Assembly: GCF_003721435.2 (NCBI RefSeq) | Contig: NZ_CP054585.1 | Coordinates: forward strand, 992,001 to 1,056,000 | From: Halorubrum sp. CBA1229 | GTDB taxonomy: Archaea; Halobacteriota; Halobacteria; Halobacteriales; Haloferacaceae | DNA: 64,000 nucleotides | Direction of reading: 5' to 3' | Part shown: positions 52,403-60,971 of the stretch, piece after piece | Position numbering within the stretch: the stretch's first letter is position 1 | Layout: each line of letters starts with the position of its first letter | Position numbers and translations under genes: made by a program | The notes under the pieces: generated by a model | Database searches by the model: none | The model's input: the letters and a program-made list of their open reading frames with translations, nothing else | Told to the model about the DNA's origin: nothing

Positions 52403-53769
52403 CCGACGACGCGGACGCGACCGAGCGGTCCGAACCGATCGCGAACCCGAGCTACGACGACGCCTTCGACGCCGTCGTGGTGGGCGCCGGGCTCGCCGGG
52501 AGCGCGGCGGCCGTCACGATGGCCGACGAGGGGCTCGACGTGCTCCTGATAGAGCGGGGTCGGTACCCCGGCGCGAAGAACGTGTTCGGCGGCGTGCTGT
52601 ACACGCCGACGCTCCGCGAGCTCGTGGACGTCACCTCGGCGCCGGTCGAGCGATACGTCGCCGAGAAGCGGTTCAGCATGCTGTCCGACGACGACGAGAC
52701 GGCGGTGTCGCTGCGCCCCGGCGAGTGGCACGACCCGCCGCACAACGACTCGTACACGGTCCTCCGCGGCGAGTTCGACCGCTGGTTCGCCGAGCAGGCG
52801 GTCGAGGCCGGCGCGGTCCTGCTCACGGAGACGACGGTGACCGGGCTCGTCCGCGAGGACGACGGGCGGATCGCCGGCGTCGAGACCGACCGGCCGGACG
52901 GGACGATCACGGCCGACTACGTCGTCCTCGCGGAGGGCGGCAACTCGCTGGTGAGCGAGGGGGCCGACCTCAAGAAACCGGAGCGCGCCGAGAACATCGC
53001 CGTCGGGGTGAAGGAGGTGCTGGAGTTCCCCGAGCGCGACGGGGTCATCCGAGACCGGTTCCGGCTGTCGAACGACGCCGGCGTCTCGTATCACTACTTC
53101 GGCGAGGGCGCCGTCGGCGACGCGGTCGGCGGCGGGTTCATCTACACGAACGAGGACACGGTGAGCGTCGGGCTCGCGTACCGGCTCTCGGACGCCGCCG
53201 GGAGCCAGCCGAAACCCGAGCAGACGCTGAACGCCTTCAAGTCGCACCCGGCGGTCGCACCGCTTCTCAGGGGCGCCCGGACGGTGGAGTACGGCGCGAA
53301 GACGATCCCGGAGGGCGGCAGCGAGTCGGTCCCCGAGCTCGTTCACGACGGCGCCGTCGTCGTGGGGGACGCCGCGGGGCTCGTGCTCAACAACGGCGTC
53401 CACCTCGAGGGGACGAACATGGCCGTCGAGAGCGGCCACCTCGCCGGCGAGGCGGTCGCGGACGCAGCCGAGCGCGGCCGCACCGACGAGGCCGCGTTCA
53501 GGTCGTATCCGGAGCGGCTGGAGGAGTCGTTCGTCGTCCAGAACCTCGAGCGGTACGGCTGGCTCATGGAGCGCGTCGAGACGGACCGCGACCTGATCTT
53601 CGAGGAGCTCCCGCACGCGCTCGCGGACGCCGGCGCGGAGTACTTCCGGATGGACCGAGAGCCGAAAGAGAAACACGCCGAAGAGGCGAGAGAGCGGCTC
53701 TTCGAGACCGTCGGCGGTCTCCGCGGCGCCGCCAAGCTCGCCTACCGCTACAGAGGAGTTCTCCGATGA
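52399..53769 (+). CDS. fixC: FAD-dependent ETF:quinone oxidoreductase-like protein (FixC type)
   Basis: A 456-residue flavoprotein. The N-terminal dinucleotide-binding motif is VVVGAGLAGSAAAVTMADEG followed by ERGRYPGAKNVFGGVLY, typical of FixC. Later features are VLAEGGNSLVSEGADLKKP and VVGDAAGLVLNNGVHLEGTNMAVESG (second FAD motif). It is coupled to fixB and fixX by ATGA overlaps. It likely passes electrons from the ETF to quinone with FixX. Confidence 0.93.
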   Translation: MTDDADATERSEPIANPSYDDAFDAVVVGAGLAGSAAAVTMADEGLDVLLIERGRYPGAKNVFGGVLYTPTLRELVDVTSAPVERYVAEKRFSMLSDDDETAVSLRPGEWHDPPHNDSYTVLRGEFDRWFAEQAVEAGAVLLTETTVTGLVREDDGRIAGVETDRPDGTITADYVVLAEGGNSLVSEGADLKKPERAENIAVGVKEVLEFPERDGVIRDRFRLSNDAGVSYHYFGEGAVGDAVGGGFIYTNEDTVSVGLAYRLSDAAGSQPKPEQTLNAFKSHPAVAPLLRGARTVEYGAKTIPEGGSESVPELVHDGAVVVGDAAGLVLNNGVHLEGTNMAVESGHLAGEAVADAAERGRTDEAAFRSYPERLEESFVVQNLERYGWLMERVETDRDLIFEELPHALADAGAEYFRMDREPKEKHAEEARERLFETVGGLRGAAKLAYRYRGVLR

Positions 53770-54101
53770 GCGCCACACCCAACGTTCCGAACGTCGACGC
53801 CGGAGCACCGTCCGCCGAGAACGACACGCTGGAAGACCGGCTGTACACGGTCCGGTACGACGATCCGGGGGAGTCGCACCTCGACGTGAAGATCCCCGGC
53901 ATCTGCGCGGAGGGCTGTACCACCTACGACTGCATCGACGTCTGCCCCGCCAACGTCTGGCGAGAGGGCGACGACGGCGTGCCGAACATCGCCTACGAGA
54001 ACTGCCTGGAGTGCGGGAGCTGCCGGTGGGCGTGTCCGAAGGGGAACGTCGAGTGGACGTACCCGACGCGCGGCGCGGGGGTGTCGTATAAAAAGGGATA
54101 A
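53766..54101 (+). CDS. fixX: Ferredoxin-like protein (FixX type)
   Basis: A 111-residue iron-sulfur protein. Residues 50-100 carry CAEGCTTYDCIDVCPANVW and CLECGSCRWACPKGNVEW, giving cysteines for Fe-S clusters in the FixX arrangement. The N-terminal ~30 residues are an acidic halophile extension. It is the last gene of the operon and partners FixC. Confidence 0.92.
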   Translation: MSATPNVPNVDAGAPSAENDTLEDRLYTVRYDDPGESHLDVKIPGICAEGCTTYDCIDVCPANVWREGDDGVPNIAYENCLECGSCRWACPKGNVEWTYPTRGAGVSYKKG

Positions 54102-54568
54102 GGAGGATCGAAACCGAGACGGGACGCCGCAAAGCGGCACTGAGAGCCGCGAACACCCGTTCTGGAAACGGCGTGTCGTTCGTGCGTCGAAGCGCGTGCA
54201 GTCCACCTTGTCGTTGAGATCCGAAGCTCTCTCTGTGTGGGTTTCAGGGAGTCTTCCGGCCGCAGTATACCCGCTCGAGAAACGTGTGAAAGAACAACAG
54301 CGACGTATGCGACACCTCCACAAATGGGGACACAAGAGACACACCAACAGACAAACGCTGCCGACAGCGACCCACACACGCGGGATAACTGGGATACGAA
54401 GTAGGGGGCGTGGGGAGGACCATCACAAACCCCCCATGGATCTATATTTATTTGGAAACTGAACTATCAATCACGTATTCGCGGATCACCCCGGGAACAC
54501 CGGGGGTGGTAACGGCGATCAGACAACTCTAATACGATGATATATTGATGTGAAACGGCCGCGATAAC
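54102..54568. other. 467-bp gene-free junction between core genome and integrated element
   Basis: No credible reading frame. Seen are an AT-rich CTATATTTATTTGG near 54442, a small inverted repeat CCCCGG...CCGGGG (54490-54506) and a TATA-like GATATATTG at 54538-54546. Base composition and codon style change after this stretch, so one edge of the integrated element probably lies here. Confidence 0.45.
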
Positions 54569-54763
54569 ATGGATCATGTGCAGATCACGGATCACTCAGA
54601 TCGGAGAGTTCAGCGGTCCTTCCAAGAGATTTTGCCAACGGCTCCGAGCGACTGTCGACAGTACGTGAGACAGCCACGGCTCACCAGCGTCATCCCCCAA
54701 GTGTGTCACCGATTTGTTCGGGGTATCTTGCGGAGGGAGAAGCCTTCGAAACACCGGGGATAA
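54569..54763 (+). CDS. Possible small basic protein
   Basis: A 64-residue reading frame starting MDHVQITDHSDRRVQRSFQE. Its ATG lies 27 bases after the centre of GATATATTG, the spacing of a leaderless start, which is the main support. The composition is basic and Cys/Arg-rich, unlike other proteins here, and no family was recognised. It may be only the leader of the transcript for the next gene. Confidence 0.3.
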   Translation: MDHVQITDHSDRRVQRSFQEILPTAPSDCRQYVRQPRLTSVIPQVCHRFVRGILRREKPSKHRG

Positions 54764-54798
54764 GCGACAGTGCGCTCAACGGCCAGACACGCGCGACG

Positions 54799-55506
54799 AT
54801 GGCAGAGCTGCTTGGGGGTGAGTCACTACGCGAGCGCTGGCAGGATCACGATCTCTGCCAGCTGGTGACAGCGACGCCGGTGAGTCTCGCCCGGATTCAG
54901 GCGGCGCCCCAGATCGCATTCCAAGAGGGCGCCAGCCACGGCGGCGACGCGCTCGTCGAGCGGGGTGCTATCGTGCTCGATACGACCGATTCAGCCACCA
55001 AGCGGCTGGCATCGGCACCGGAGGAGGGTGACCCGACGGTCACGCTCCCGGCCACGTTCGATGTCGCGACGCACGCCGAGGAGGCGGGTGTCTGGCAGGG
55101 GTACAGCCGGCTGGCAGACACCGCGCTCTCGACGCGACAGGCGCGATATCTGCTGTTCGCGCGAGCGCTCGCTGAGGCGATCGGGATCAACCGCGATATC
55201 TACTGGGGCGAAGCGACCGCCGATGCGTGGACAGACGGGCGGACGCGGATCGTGGTGACGGATTCGGCGGTGACGAGCCGTAAACGGACGGTGTGGACTC
55301 AGGATCTGTTTCTCACGCTGTGTCACGAGGCGGCACACGACCGGTCGGACAAGAGCCGGACGGCCCATGGGCGGCGGTTCGAAAGTCGGTTTCGCGAGCT
55401 CGTCGAGGATCCCGAGGTGCGGGCGGCCTACGCCGAGTTGGTGACGGCGGTCCACGATCGAGGGTTCCAGCCGGTGTTCCGCGAACGTGGGGTCTCGCTC
55501 GGCTAG
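54799..55506 (+). CDS. HExxH putative metalloprotease of the integrated element
   Basis: A 235-residue protein with a zinc-peptidase-like helix LFLTLCHEAAHDRSDKS (HEAAH) near residue 180. The preceding strand is TRIVVTDSAVTSRKRTVW, as in SprT/IrrE-like domains. The N-terminal half has LCQLVTATPVSLARIQAAPQI. The ATG at 54799 is chosen; an upstream GTG at 54703 in the same frame would add 32 less plausible residues. It is followed by two tiny zinc-ribbon genes, suggesting a co-transcribed cluster. No family is named with certainty and no substrate is known. Confidence 0.65.
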   Translation: MAELLGGESLRERWQDHDLCQLVTATPVSLARIQAAPQIAFQEGASHGGDALVERGAIVLDTTDSATKRLASAPEEGDPTVTLPATFDVATHAEEAGVWQGYSRLADTALSTRQARYLLFARALAEAIGINRDIYWGEATADAWTDGRTRIVVTDSAVTSRKRTVWTQDLFLTLCHEAAHDRSDKSRTAHGRRFESRFRELVEDPEVRAAYAELVTAVHDRGFQPVFRERGVSLG

Positions 55507-55540
55507 CTGAGGTTTGTGTGGCTCCCGATGGATGAGAGCC

Positions 55541-55699
55541 ATGTTCGACCAGATACCGACCATCGGTGATCGCACCGCTCGCCGAATCGACCACGCCGCG
55601 TGGGGGTCGTGTTCGCATCCACCGGCAGCCCGCACCCAGCGTCTCACCGCTCAGGGACACCTCACCTCCTGTGAGCGCTGTGGGCAGGTGTTGCTGTAG
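55541..55699 (+). CDS. 52-residue Cys/His-rich protein
   Basis: Starts MFDQIPTIGDRTARRIDHAA and has WGSCSHPP and SCERCGQVLL near the end, a single CxxC knuckle plus possible Cys/His partners. It could be a small zinc-ribbon protein. It lies 35 bases after the HExxH gene and 8 bases before the next tiny gene, indicating one transcript. Confidence 0.5.
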   Translation: MFDQIPTIGDRTARRIDHAAWGSCSHPPAARTQRLTAQGHLTSCERCGQVLL

Positions 55700-55707
55700 G
55701 AGGCGTA

Positions 55708-55830
55708 ATGCCGACGTACGAGCACTGTCCCCTGTGTGATGAGCCCGTCGCAGTCGTCATCGTGCGTGGGCCCCAGACCGCGATCTGTCAGCCCTGCGGG
55801 CACCGCGTGGTGCCGCCGCCTCCCGAGTAG
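55708..55830 (+). CDS. 40-residue zinc-ribbon protein
   Basis: A very short gene: MPTYEHCPLCDEPVAVVIV followed by CQPCGHRVVPPPPE. Two CxxC pairs separated by ~18 residues form a rubredoxin-like knuckle pattern. The regular frame and the CxxC pairs support it as real despite its size. Confidence 0.6.
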   Translation: MPTYEHCPLCDEPVAVVIVRGPQTAICQPCGHRVVPPPPE

Positions 55831-55892
55831 CCCAGTGTGAGTTTTTGTGTCGCCGCGATGGGTGCCGGCGAGCCACTTGCCGGCGTGATCCG

Positions 55893-56465
55893 ATGTCGAC
55901 ACGGTGTCAACTCCGGTTCGTCCGTGCGCTTGACGATGGCCGGACGACCGATCCGACCGATCCAGTTGCACAGGTGTACACGCACTCTGATGGGTATCCC
56001 GACGGAGTGTTGGGGCGTCTCCACCAGCTCAAGCAGCTGCTGGAGGCGACCGCGAGCGTGCGTGGGCCCGGCTATGCGGCGGCTCAGTACGTGTTCCTCG
56101 AGAAGCTGACGTCGATGCCGCTGTATCTCGACCCAAGCCGTGGCCCGGAGCGGCGCCTCGACGCGTCGTCGCCCGCCGATGTCTGTGATCCCAGCCGGCT
56201 GCAGCATCTCTCGCAGCCGCTGTTTCTGCTTGGCCACGGGATCGAAGATCCGCGCCAGGGGATTCACGGCGACGAAGCGTATCTGTACATTATTGCGATC
56301 CCCCCATACGAGATCGAGCAGGTGGAGCCGCCAGCGTGGCAGGTGGCCGTGAGCGAGCAGTGCGGGTTCCCACGGTGGGACGATCAGACGGACGACGCAT
56401 TTCGGGAGGCAACGTGGCAGTTTGAAGGGATGTTGAGTGAAGCCGTTACTCAGTTTACAGCGTAG
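55893..56465 (+). CDS. Conserved protein of haloarchaeal integrated elements, unknown
   Basis: A 190-residue protein starting MSTRCQLRFVRALDDGRTTD. It contains QVYTHSDGYPDGVLGRLHQLKQLL, YAAAQYVFLEKLTSMPLYLD, FLLGHGIEDPRQGIHGDEAYLYII and a final AFREATWQFEGML. The HSDGYP phrase resembles proteins I associate with haloarchaeal plasmids. It follows the zinc-ribbon genes by ~60 bases. Function unknown. Confidence 0.65.
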   Translation: MSTRCQLRFVRALDDGRTTDPTDPVAQVYTHSDGYPDGVLGRLHQLKQLLEATASVRGPGYAAAQYVFLEKLTSMPLYLDPSRGPERRLDASSPADVCDPSRLQHLSQPLFLLGHGIEDPRQGIHGDEAYLYIIAIPPYEIEQVEPPAWQVAVSEQCGFPRWDDQTDDAFREATWQFEGMLSEAVTQFTA

Positions 56466-56756
56466 CCAACACCAATCGATTTTCGTGTACTGTTTGCGGG
56501 AGCCCAGCAGATCACGCACCCGACCTACGTCGACTGCGCACTCCAAGCAGCGTCGACTCCTGACGAATACGCCCAACTCGGCTGCAACAGACGTGGGATC
56601 GTCATTATTGGGTGTGGTGTGTGCGCCGCCACATCCACCAGAATAGCTCTGACTCGCTGTCCGGCTACACACCTCCCACTTCTCAGCGCTCCAATACAGC
56701 TGAAACCACAGAACTCGCTTGGGATGATCTACAACTCGGCGTGAGTCGGGGAGCCG

Positions 56757-58334
56757 TTATCGGGTCGTCTTCCGGCCCAAAACGAATACGAGAAGTGCGA
56801 TCAGTACCGCACCGAGCACGGATTCACCCCCCACAATGAGCTGTGTCCAGCCAGTTGGCTGGAATGTCGGTGGAGCCGACCCGGTTGCTACGAGTAGGCT
56901 GTAGTAGCCACTTTCCAGTAGCGTCCGACCGCTCTGTTGGGACGCACCCGTGACGTATCCGAGCGCAGCAAGCCCGATCACAGTCGCAAAAACGCCGAGG
57001 ACGTGCCAGACACTCTCTCCATAATGCGTTCCGTAACGAGCGAGAGTGGCGTACACGTATTTTACAGCGTGTGCAATCCCACTACGAGTGGCTCGAATCT
57101 GATCGGCATGCCAGCGGCGCTGCATCTCTTTGCGATACACGTACCCCTTGTGTTGGAGTGAGGAAAGCGAGTTGTACTGTCCGATTCGCTCCAGTGTCTT
57201 GTAGGACCGAGCCGCCTTTCGCCAGTCGGACTCCGTCTCTGTGGAGCGGTCGGTAATCACGGATCGGACGAGCCATCGGATCCGGCCAAACAAGCGACGG
57301 TACTGGTCTGGGCGTGGATCGTATATAACGAATGCCGGCCTGGCTGCCTCTGCCCGTGTCGCGATGAATGCTGTCGTCTCGTCTACTACTGCATTATCGA
57401 AGATGGCACCATCCAACTTGGCAGTATTGAACCGAGCCGTGCGAAGGGTTGCTCCAGTGAACCGCGCGTTCTCGATATTGGCCCCGCTGAAATCAACGTT
57501 GTCGAGGGTACACTCGCTGAAATCCGTTCTCTTGAGGCAGACCTCGGCAAAGCTGTCGATCTCAAGCTGCGCCTGCGCGAACGAGGCCTGCGTGAAGTCG
57601 ATTGTGTCCGGGTCACGGAAGCCGTAGCCGAAGTACGCATCCTCTATGAATTCAGCCTGCCTGAACGAGACCGTGCCGTCATTTTTGAACCCCGTCCGGG
57701 TGAAGTAGGTCCCACCAGGGTTGGCGAAGTCCGTGTCATTAAACCGGACCTCACCGCCGTTTTCGAATGTCGACCCACTGAAATCCACGTCATCATCGTT
57801 CTGAAAGTCGACTTTGGCGAAGGAGACAGCACCCGCATTTTCGAACGTAACACCCGCAAAAGAGACATCGTCGTGTCCGTTGAAGTCCGACTCGGTGAAT
57901 AGGACGTCGGCTCCGCTGAATGTTCCGTATTGGAACGTCACCGGCGCGCGAAAGACGACGTTCTTGGCACTGACGCCGTCCATGAACGTCGCTCCAGCAA
58001 AACAGAGCGGAGTGTGTGGATCGCGACCGATACGCTCGTGACTCCAATTAACCAGTCCGAGAGTCGCTCCGATGAACTGATCGCGACTCGCTGTCCCGTC
58101 GTCGCTACGGTCTGTAGCCTCAATCGCGGTCTGGATGTCCGTCCCGTCTGGCCTCCTGGACGGGTCATGGAATTGGCATCTTTGAGCGTCCGCCAAGGCG
58201 TCGTGAGGACAGCTCCAGGTGTCGCCATCGACATTCAGACGAGCAAGCAGTTCCTTCCAGCCGTCGCGGTCCCCACCCCAGTTGACCCATGTGTCACCGT
58301 CAGCAGTGTACCTGCACTGGTTTTCGACCGCCAT
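56757..58334 (-). CDS. Pentapeptide-repeat protein fused to a two-helix pore module
   Basis: A 525-residue membrane protein. Residues ~1-75 form a Cys/Trp/His-rich N-terminal region (CRYTADGDTWVNWGG, WSCPHDALADAQRCQFHDP). Residues ~95-315 are pentapeptide repeats (A/F-x-x-x-F rhythm, e.g. ANIENARFTGATLRTARFN), forming a right-handed beta-helix. A helical linker with basic residues follows. The last ~100 residues have TM1 (VLGVFATVIGLAALGYVTGA), a re-entrant segment (SGYYSLLVATGSAPPTFQPTG) and TM2 (VLGAVLIALLVFVLGRK). This layout matches two-helix ion channels, but the filter TVGYG is replaced by VATGSA. It may be a channel gated by the cytosolic beta-helix, perhaps defensive; activity unknown. 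Confidence 0.8.
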   Translation of the reverse strand: MAVENQCRYTADGDTWVNWGGDRDGWKELLARLNVDGDTWSCPHDALADAQRCQFHDPSRRPDGTDIQTAIEATDRSDDGTASRDQFIGATLGLVNWSHERIGRDPHTPLCFAGATFMDGVSAKNVVFRAPVTFQYGTFSGADVLFTESDFNGHDDVSFAGVTFENAGAVSFAKVDFQNDDDVDFSGSTFENGGEVRFNDTDFANPGGTYFTRTGFKNDGTVSFRQAEFIEDAYFGYGFRDPDTIDFTQASFAQAQLEIDSFAEVCLKRTDFSECTLDNVDFSGANIENARFTGATLRTARFNTAKLDGAIFDNAVVDETTAFIATRAEAARPAFVIYDPRPDQYRRLFGRIRWLVRSVITDRSTETESDWRKAARSYKTLERIGQYNSLSSLQHKGYVYRKEMQRRWHADQIRATRSGIAHAVKYVYATLARYGTHYGESVWHVLGVFATVIGLAALGYVTGASQQSGRTLLESGYYSLLVATGSAPPTFQPTGWTQLIVGGESVLGAVLIALLVFVLGRKTTR

Positions 58335-58890
58335 GACTGACGTCCACAGTTCGTTTCCACTTTAATATCCCCTCCTTGGCAACAGCGGGTTTCGAGCCGT
58401 CATCTCTCTATTTTGCGTCCACTATGGCAGCGGCTGTGGTTGCCGAACAACAATAGCCGGCTAAACAGGTGTGTCCGTGACGGCCCGCCCCGCTCGCCGC
58501 TGCCGCCCTCCGCGTCGCTCGCGACCGACCATTCCGGGCGGGCTTCCGCTCCAGTAGGTGCGGGTCCTGCCGGGCTAAAGTGCATGTGCCCTCGACGCCA
58601 GCGCTTCACCCGTTCGGGTCCTGCGGACCTCGGCGAAGCCGACCGCGACGGACGTGGTTGCGTCGCGGCGAACGGGGAATGCGCTGGCCGCTCGCTCCGG
58701 GCGGGTCGCCGCGCGGGGCTGGTTGGGGCCACCGCATGCAGGCGCGCTCTCGCTCGCGCCCAGGAGGGCGCTCGCGAAGGCGCGAGCGAGAGCGCGCAGC
58801 TGGTTTTGTCGGTCGTTGTCGTCGGAAAAACGCGATGGTGGAGCATCGCGGAGTCGGCGCGTGAGCGCCTTCGGAATCAGGTCGATTCCA
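58335..58890. other. 556-bp GC-rich leader region before the ssDNA-binding gene
   Basis: No conserved protein is evident in either direction. The region is dense in GC-rich direct and inverted motifs, with a 19-bp perfect hairpin at 58742-58797. It may hold a regulatory RNA leader or replication-related site. Confidence 0.45.
58742..58797. repeat. 19-bp perfect inverted repeat upstream of the OB-fold gene
   Basis: Arms 58742-58760 and 58779-58797 are perfectly complementary (core GCGCTCTCGCTCGCGCC), with an 18-base loop. The hairpin ends 94 bases before the ATG of the OB-fold gene. Confidence 0.7.
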
Positions 58891-59790
58891 ATGTCTAGTA
58901 ACAACGCTAGCGGAAAGATCGTTTCGGTCGATGAACAGGCATTCGAGAACGCGGACGAGCAGGCGGTCGATGAAGACGGCTTCCCGGTCGTCGACGAGAC
59001 GCCAGAGTTCGAGGCGACAGTCGAGCAAGAGACGCAGGCGAAGGTGGATGCGAACCACCCAGACGGGATCGCTGACACGAGCAACGAGCGGATTCACGGT
59101 GTCACCCTCGAACAGGAGGAGCGCATTCGGGCCCGGGACGCCGAACTGGAGCATATCAGGGCCCAGGCCGAGCTGGGCACGCAGGATGATCGCGAGCAGC
59201 GCACTCGGGTGGTCGCCGCCCAAGAGAGCAAGCAACGTCGGCAGGAGTTCCAGAAGCGGGCCGCGAGCGTGGATCCGTGGGCGGACCCCGAGCGAAACGA
59301 TCCCCGAACGGAGCTCTCTCAGGATGAACTGGCGACGGTGAACACCGAGGCAGACCGACTCGCGACGCGAATGGATGGGTGGTCGCGCGCAGCGATCAGT
59401 CGACGCCTGGCCGAAGCAGTCTTGGACGGTACAGACACGACGAGTGCGGTTGTGCGGGTGTTCGAGGCGTTGCAGACGGCACCGGGACACGTGGTGCCAA
59501 TCGGGAAGCTCGACGAGGTGAATCGCAAAGAGGTGAGTATTGCGGGTCGTGTCAAGACCCTCTGGAGTCCCTCGCATCCAAGCATTGCTCAAGTCGGACT
59601 CATCGCGGACGAGACTGGGCAAACCCGGGTGACCATCTGGAAGGCCTCCGAGGCACCGTGGATCGCCGAGGGCGAGCACGTGCGCATTCACGGGGCTGCC
59701 CGGAACTGGTACGAGGGGCGCGTCTCCCTAGCCGTCACAGGGTGGAGCACCATCCACTTCCCCGAGCGCGGCCGCTGGTGGGAAGCGTAG
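58891..59790 (+). CDS. OB-fold single-stranded-DNA-binding protein (RPA-like) of the integrated element
   Basis: A 299-residue protein. Its first half is a charged, Glu/Gln/Arg-rich helical region (LEQEERIRARDAELEHIRAQ, ESKQRRQEFQKRAAS). The second half (about 205-299) is an OB-fold: KEVSIAGRVKTLWSPSHPSIAQVGLIADETGQTRVTIWKAS and a final IHGAARNWYEGRVSLAVTGW. This matches haloarchaeal RPA/SSB-like proteins common on plasmids. The ATG at 58891 begins MSSNNASGKIVSVDEQAFEN. An intrinsic-terminator-like hairpin follows at once. Confidence 0.85.
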   Translation: MSSNNASGKIVSVDEQAFENADEQAVDEDGFPVVDETPEFEATVEQETQAKVDANHPDGIADTSNERIHGVTLEQEERIRARDAELEHIRAQAELGTQDDREQRTRVVAAQESKQRRQEFQKRAASVDPWADPERNDPRTELSQDELATVNTEADRLATRMDGWSRAAISRRLAEAVLDGTDTTSAVVRVFEALQTAPGHVVPIGKLDEVNRKEVSIAGRVKTLWSPSHPSIAQVGLIADETGQTRVTIWKASEAPWIAEGEHVRIHGAARNWYEGRVSLAVTGWSTIHFPERGRWWEA

Positions 59791-59814
59791 CCGAGTGACG
59801 CACTCGGTTTTTTT
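59791..59814 (+). terminator. Hairpin plus T7 terminator
   Basis: Directly after the OB-fold gene stop, CCGAGTG-ACG-CACTCGG forms a perfect 7-bp stem with a three-base loop, followed by seven T residues. It looks like a bacterial intrinsic terminator. Confidence 0.75.
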
Positions 59815-60488
59815 GCTAAGCGCCGGACCAGCCCGAGCCCCACCGCCCCACCCTCCGCTCCGTGCTCGCTCCCTGCGGTCACTGCGCGCGCAGCCACAAC
59901 CTCGATGTACTGGTTCAGGTTGCTTCGAGTCAGATTTGGCTTAGCTAGATAGCCACACACAGCAGGAGGCCTATCAGTCACTTCTCCAGACAATTCGGCT
60001 GAATTGTTCGTTGTATTGCTCTTGTGCAGCCAGCACGGTGGTGGAGTTGCTCCTATCTCAAGATGTGTGGGACTCGCGATTCCAGCGAGTTCCCCGTATC
60101 GGTGAAAACGATGGCAACCAGAGGCATCTCCGACACTGCTTCGACGAAGACATCCAGCTCGTTGAAGACGACGACCCGCTTCCGGGTTTCAGACGGGCCC
60201 TCGTAGGATTGGAACTATCTTATTCCCAACCGACTGAGGTGACGGCGCAAGTTTCAAACGGACGCTTGTGGGGGACAAAGCCCTGGTTAGAGACTCAGAG
60301 AGGAAGCATTCGGCAGCGGAGGACCGCAAAAACGCCTCGGAGGTTTGTCGACGGGCAGAAAGACTGCCCCGTATGGTCTCAAGCAATCCATCGGCACGGC
60401 AAGGTAGGCATAGTGGGTGTCAACTAATGCGGTGGCAGGTTCCCTACAGTAACGCCGCGGTCACGACCCGGAATCATGGTGAGCAGCG
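59815..60488. other. 674-bp stretch without a supported gene
   Basis: Open frames exist on both strands but none shows family motifs or consistent codon use. The plus strand around 60130-60290 reads FDEDIQLVEDDDPLPGF, which looks halophile-like, but the frame starts at TTG and its ends look random; it may be a decayed gene. On the minus strand near 59900-59960, KPNLTRSNLNQYIEVVAAR could be another remnant. Confidence 0.4.
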
Positions 60489-60971
60489 GTGAGCCGAGGA
60501 CACAAATCGCGCGACCCAACCGATCGGATGGGCGTGTACAAGCAGCTCGCAGATGTGCCAGAGTCAGATCGGCTCGAAACGTACGCGGCAGAATATGAGG
60601 GCCAAGACACCTGGACAGAATTTCTTGAAATGTATCTCTTTGAGCGGTACAATTCGGATCGTTTCAAAGAGGATGCGCGCCGCGCTGGTAGATACTGGAA
60701 AGCGCACATGGAAACCTGTGGACGCCACCACGCACTCGCGACACCGGAAGATGTCGAGACCTGGATGGCGGCGCTGCTTGATCGCGTCCAAGTGAAGACG
60801 GCGTACAACTCGTACTGGGTTCGCGTGGAGCGGTTTTACTGGTGGCTCCAGTGGCACACCGATCACCCGCACGTGTACCATCCACCGTTGATAGCCGCCG
60901 CAGCAGGTGGTGCAGCTGGCACGGTCTGGGAGGAAAAGATCAGCCGAGGGAGGGACACCGATAATGCGTGA
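60489..60971 (+). CDS. Core-binding-domain partner of the tyrosine recombinase
   Basis: A 160-residue protein starting at GTG. It is mostly helices resembling the SAM-like DNA-binding domain of phage integrases: TWTEFLEMYLFERYNSDRF, RYWKAHMETCGRHHALATPEDVETWM and NSYWVRVERFYWWLQWHTDHP. It has no catalytic domain. It overlaps the next gene, a tyrosine recombinase, by 8 bases, so the two are co-translated. Likely a DNA-binding helper or an alternative arm-binding subunit. Confidence 0.7.
   Translation: MSRGHKSRDPTDRMGVYKQLADVPESDRLETYAAEYEGQDTWTEFLEMYLFERYNSDRFKEDARRAGRYWKAHMETCGRHHALATPEDVETWMAALLDRVQVKTAYNSYWVRVERFYWWLQWHTDHPHVYHPPLIAAAAGGAAGTVWEEKISRGRDTDNA

Noticed and set aside
54102-54568. 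A possible replication origin in the AT-richer junction
   Set aside because: No Orc1/Cdc6 or Rep gene nearby and no repeated origin-recognition motif was seen.
60011-60427. A possible 138-residue protein
   Set aside because: Starts at TTG, shows no motif, and codon use changes within it; more likely a decayed gene or chance frame.
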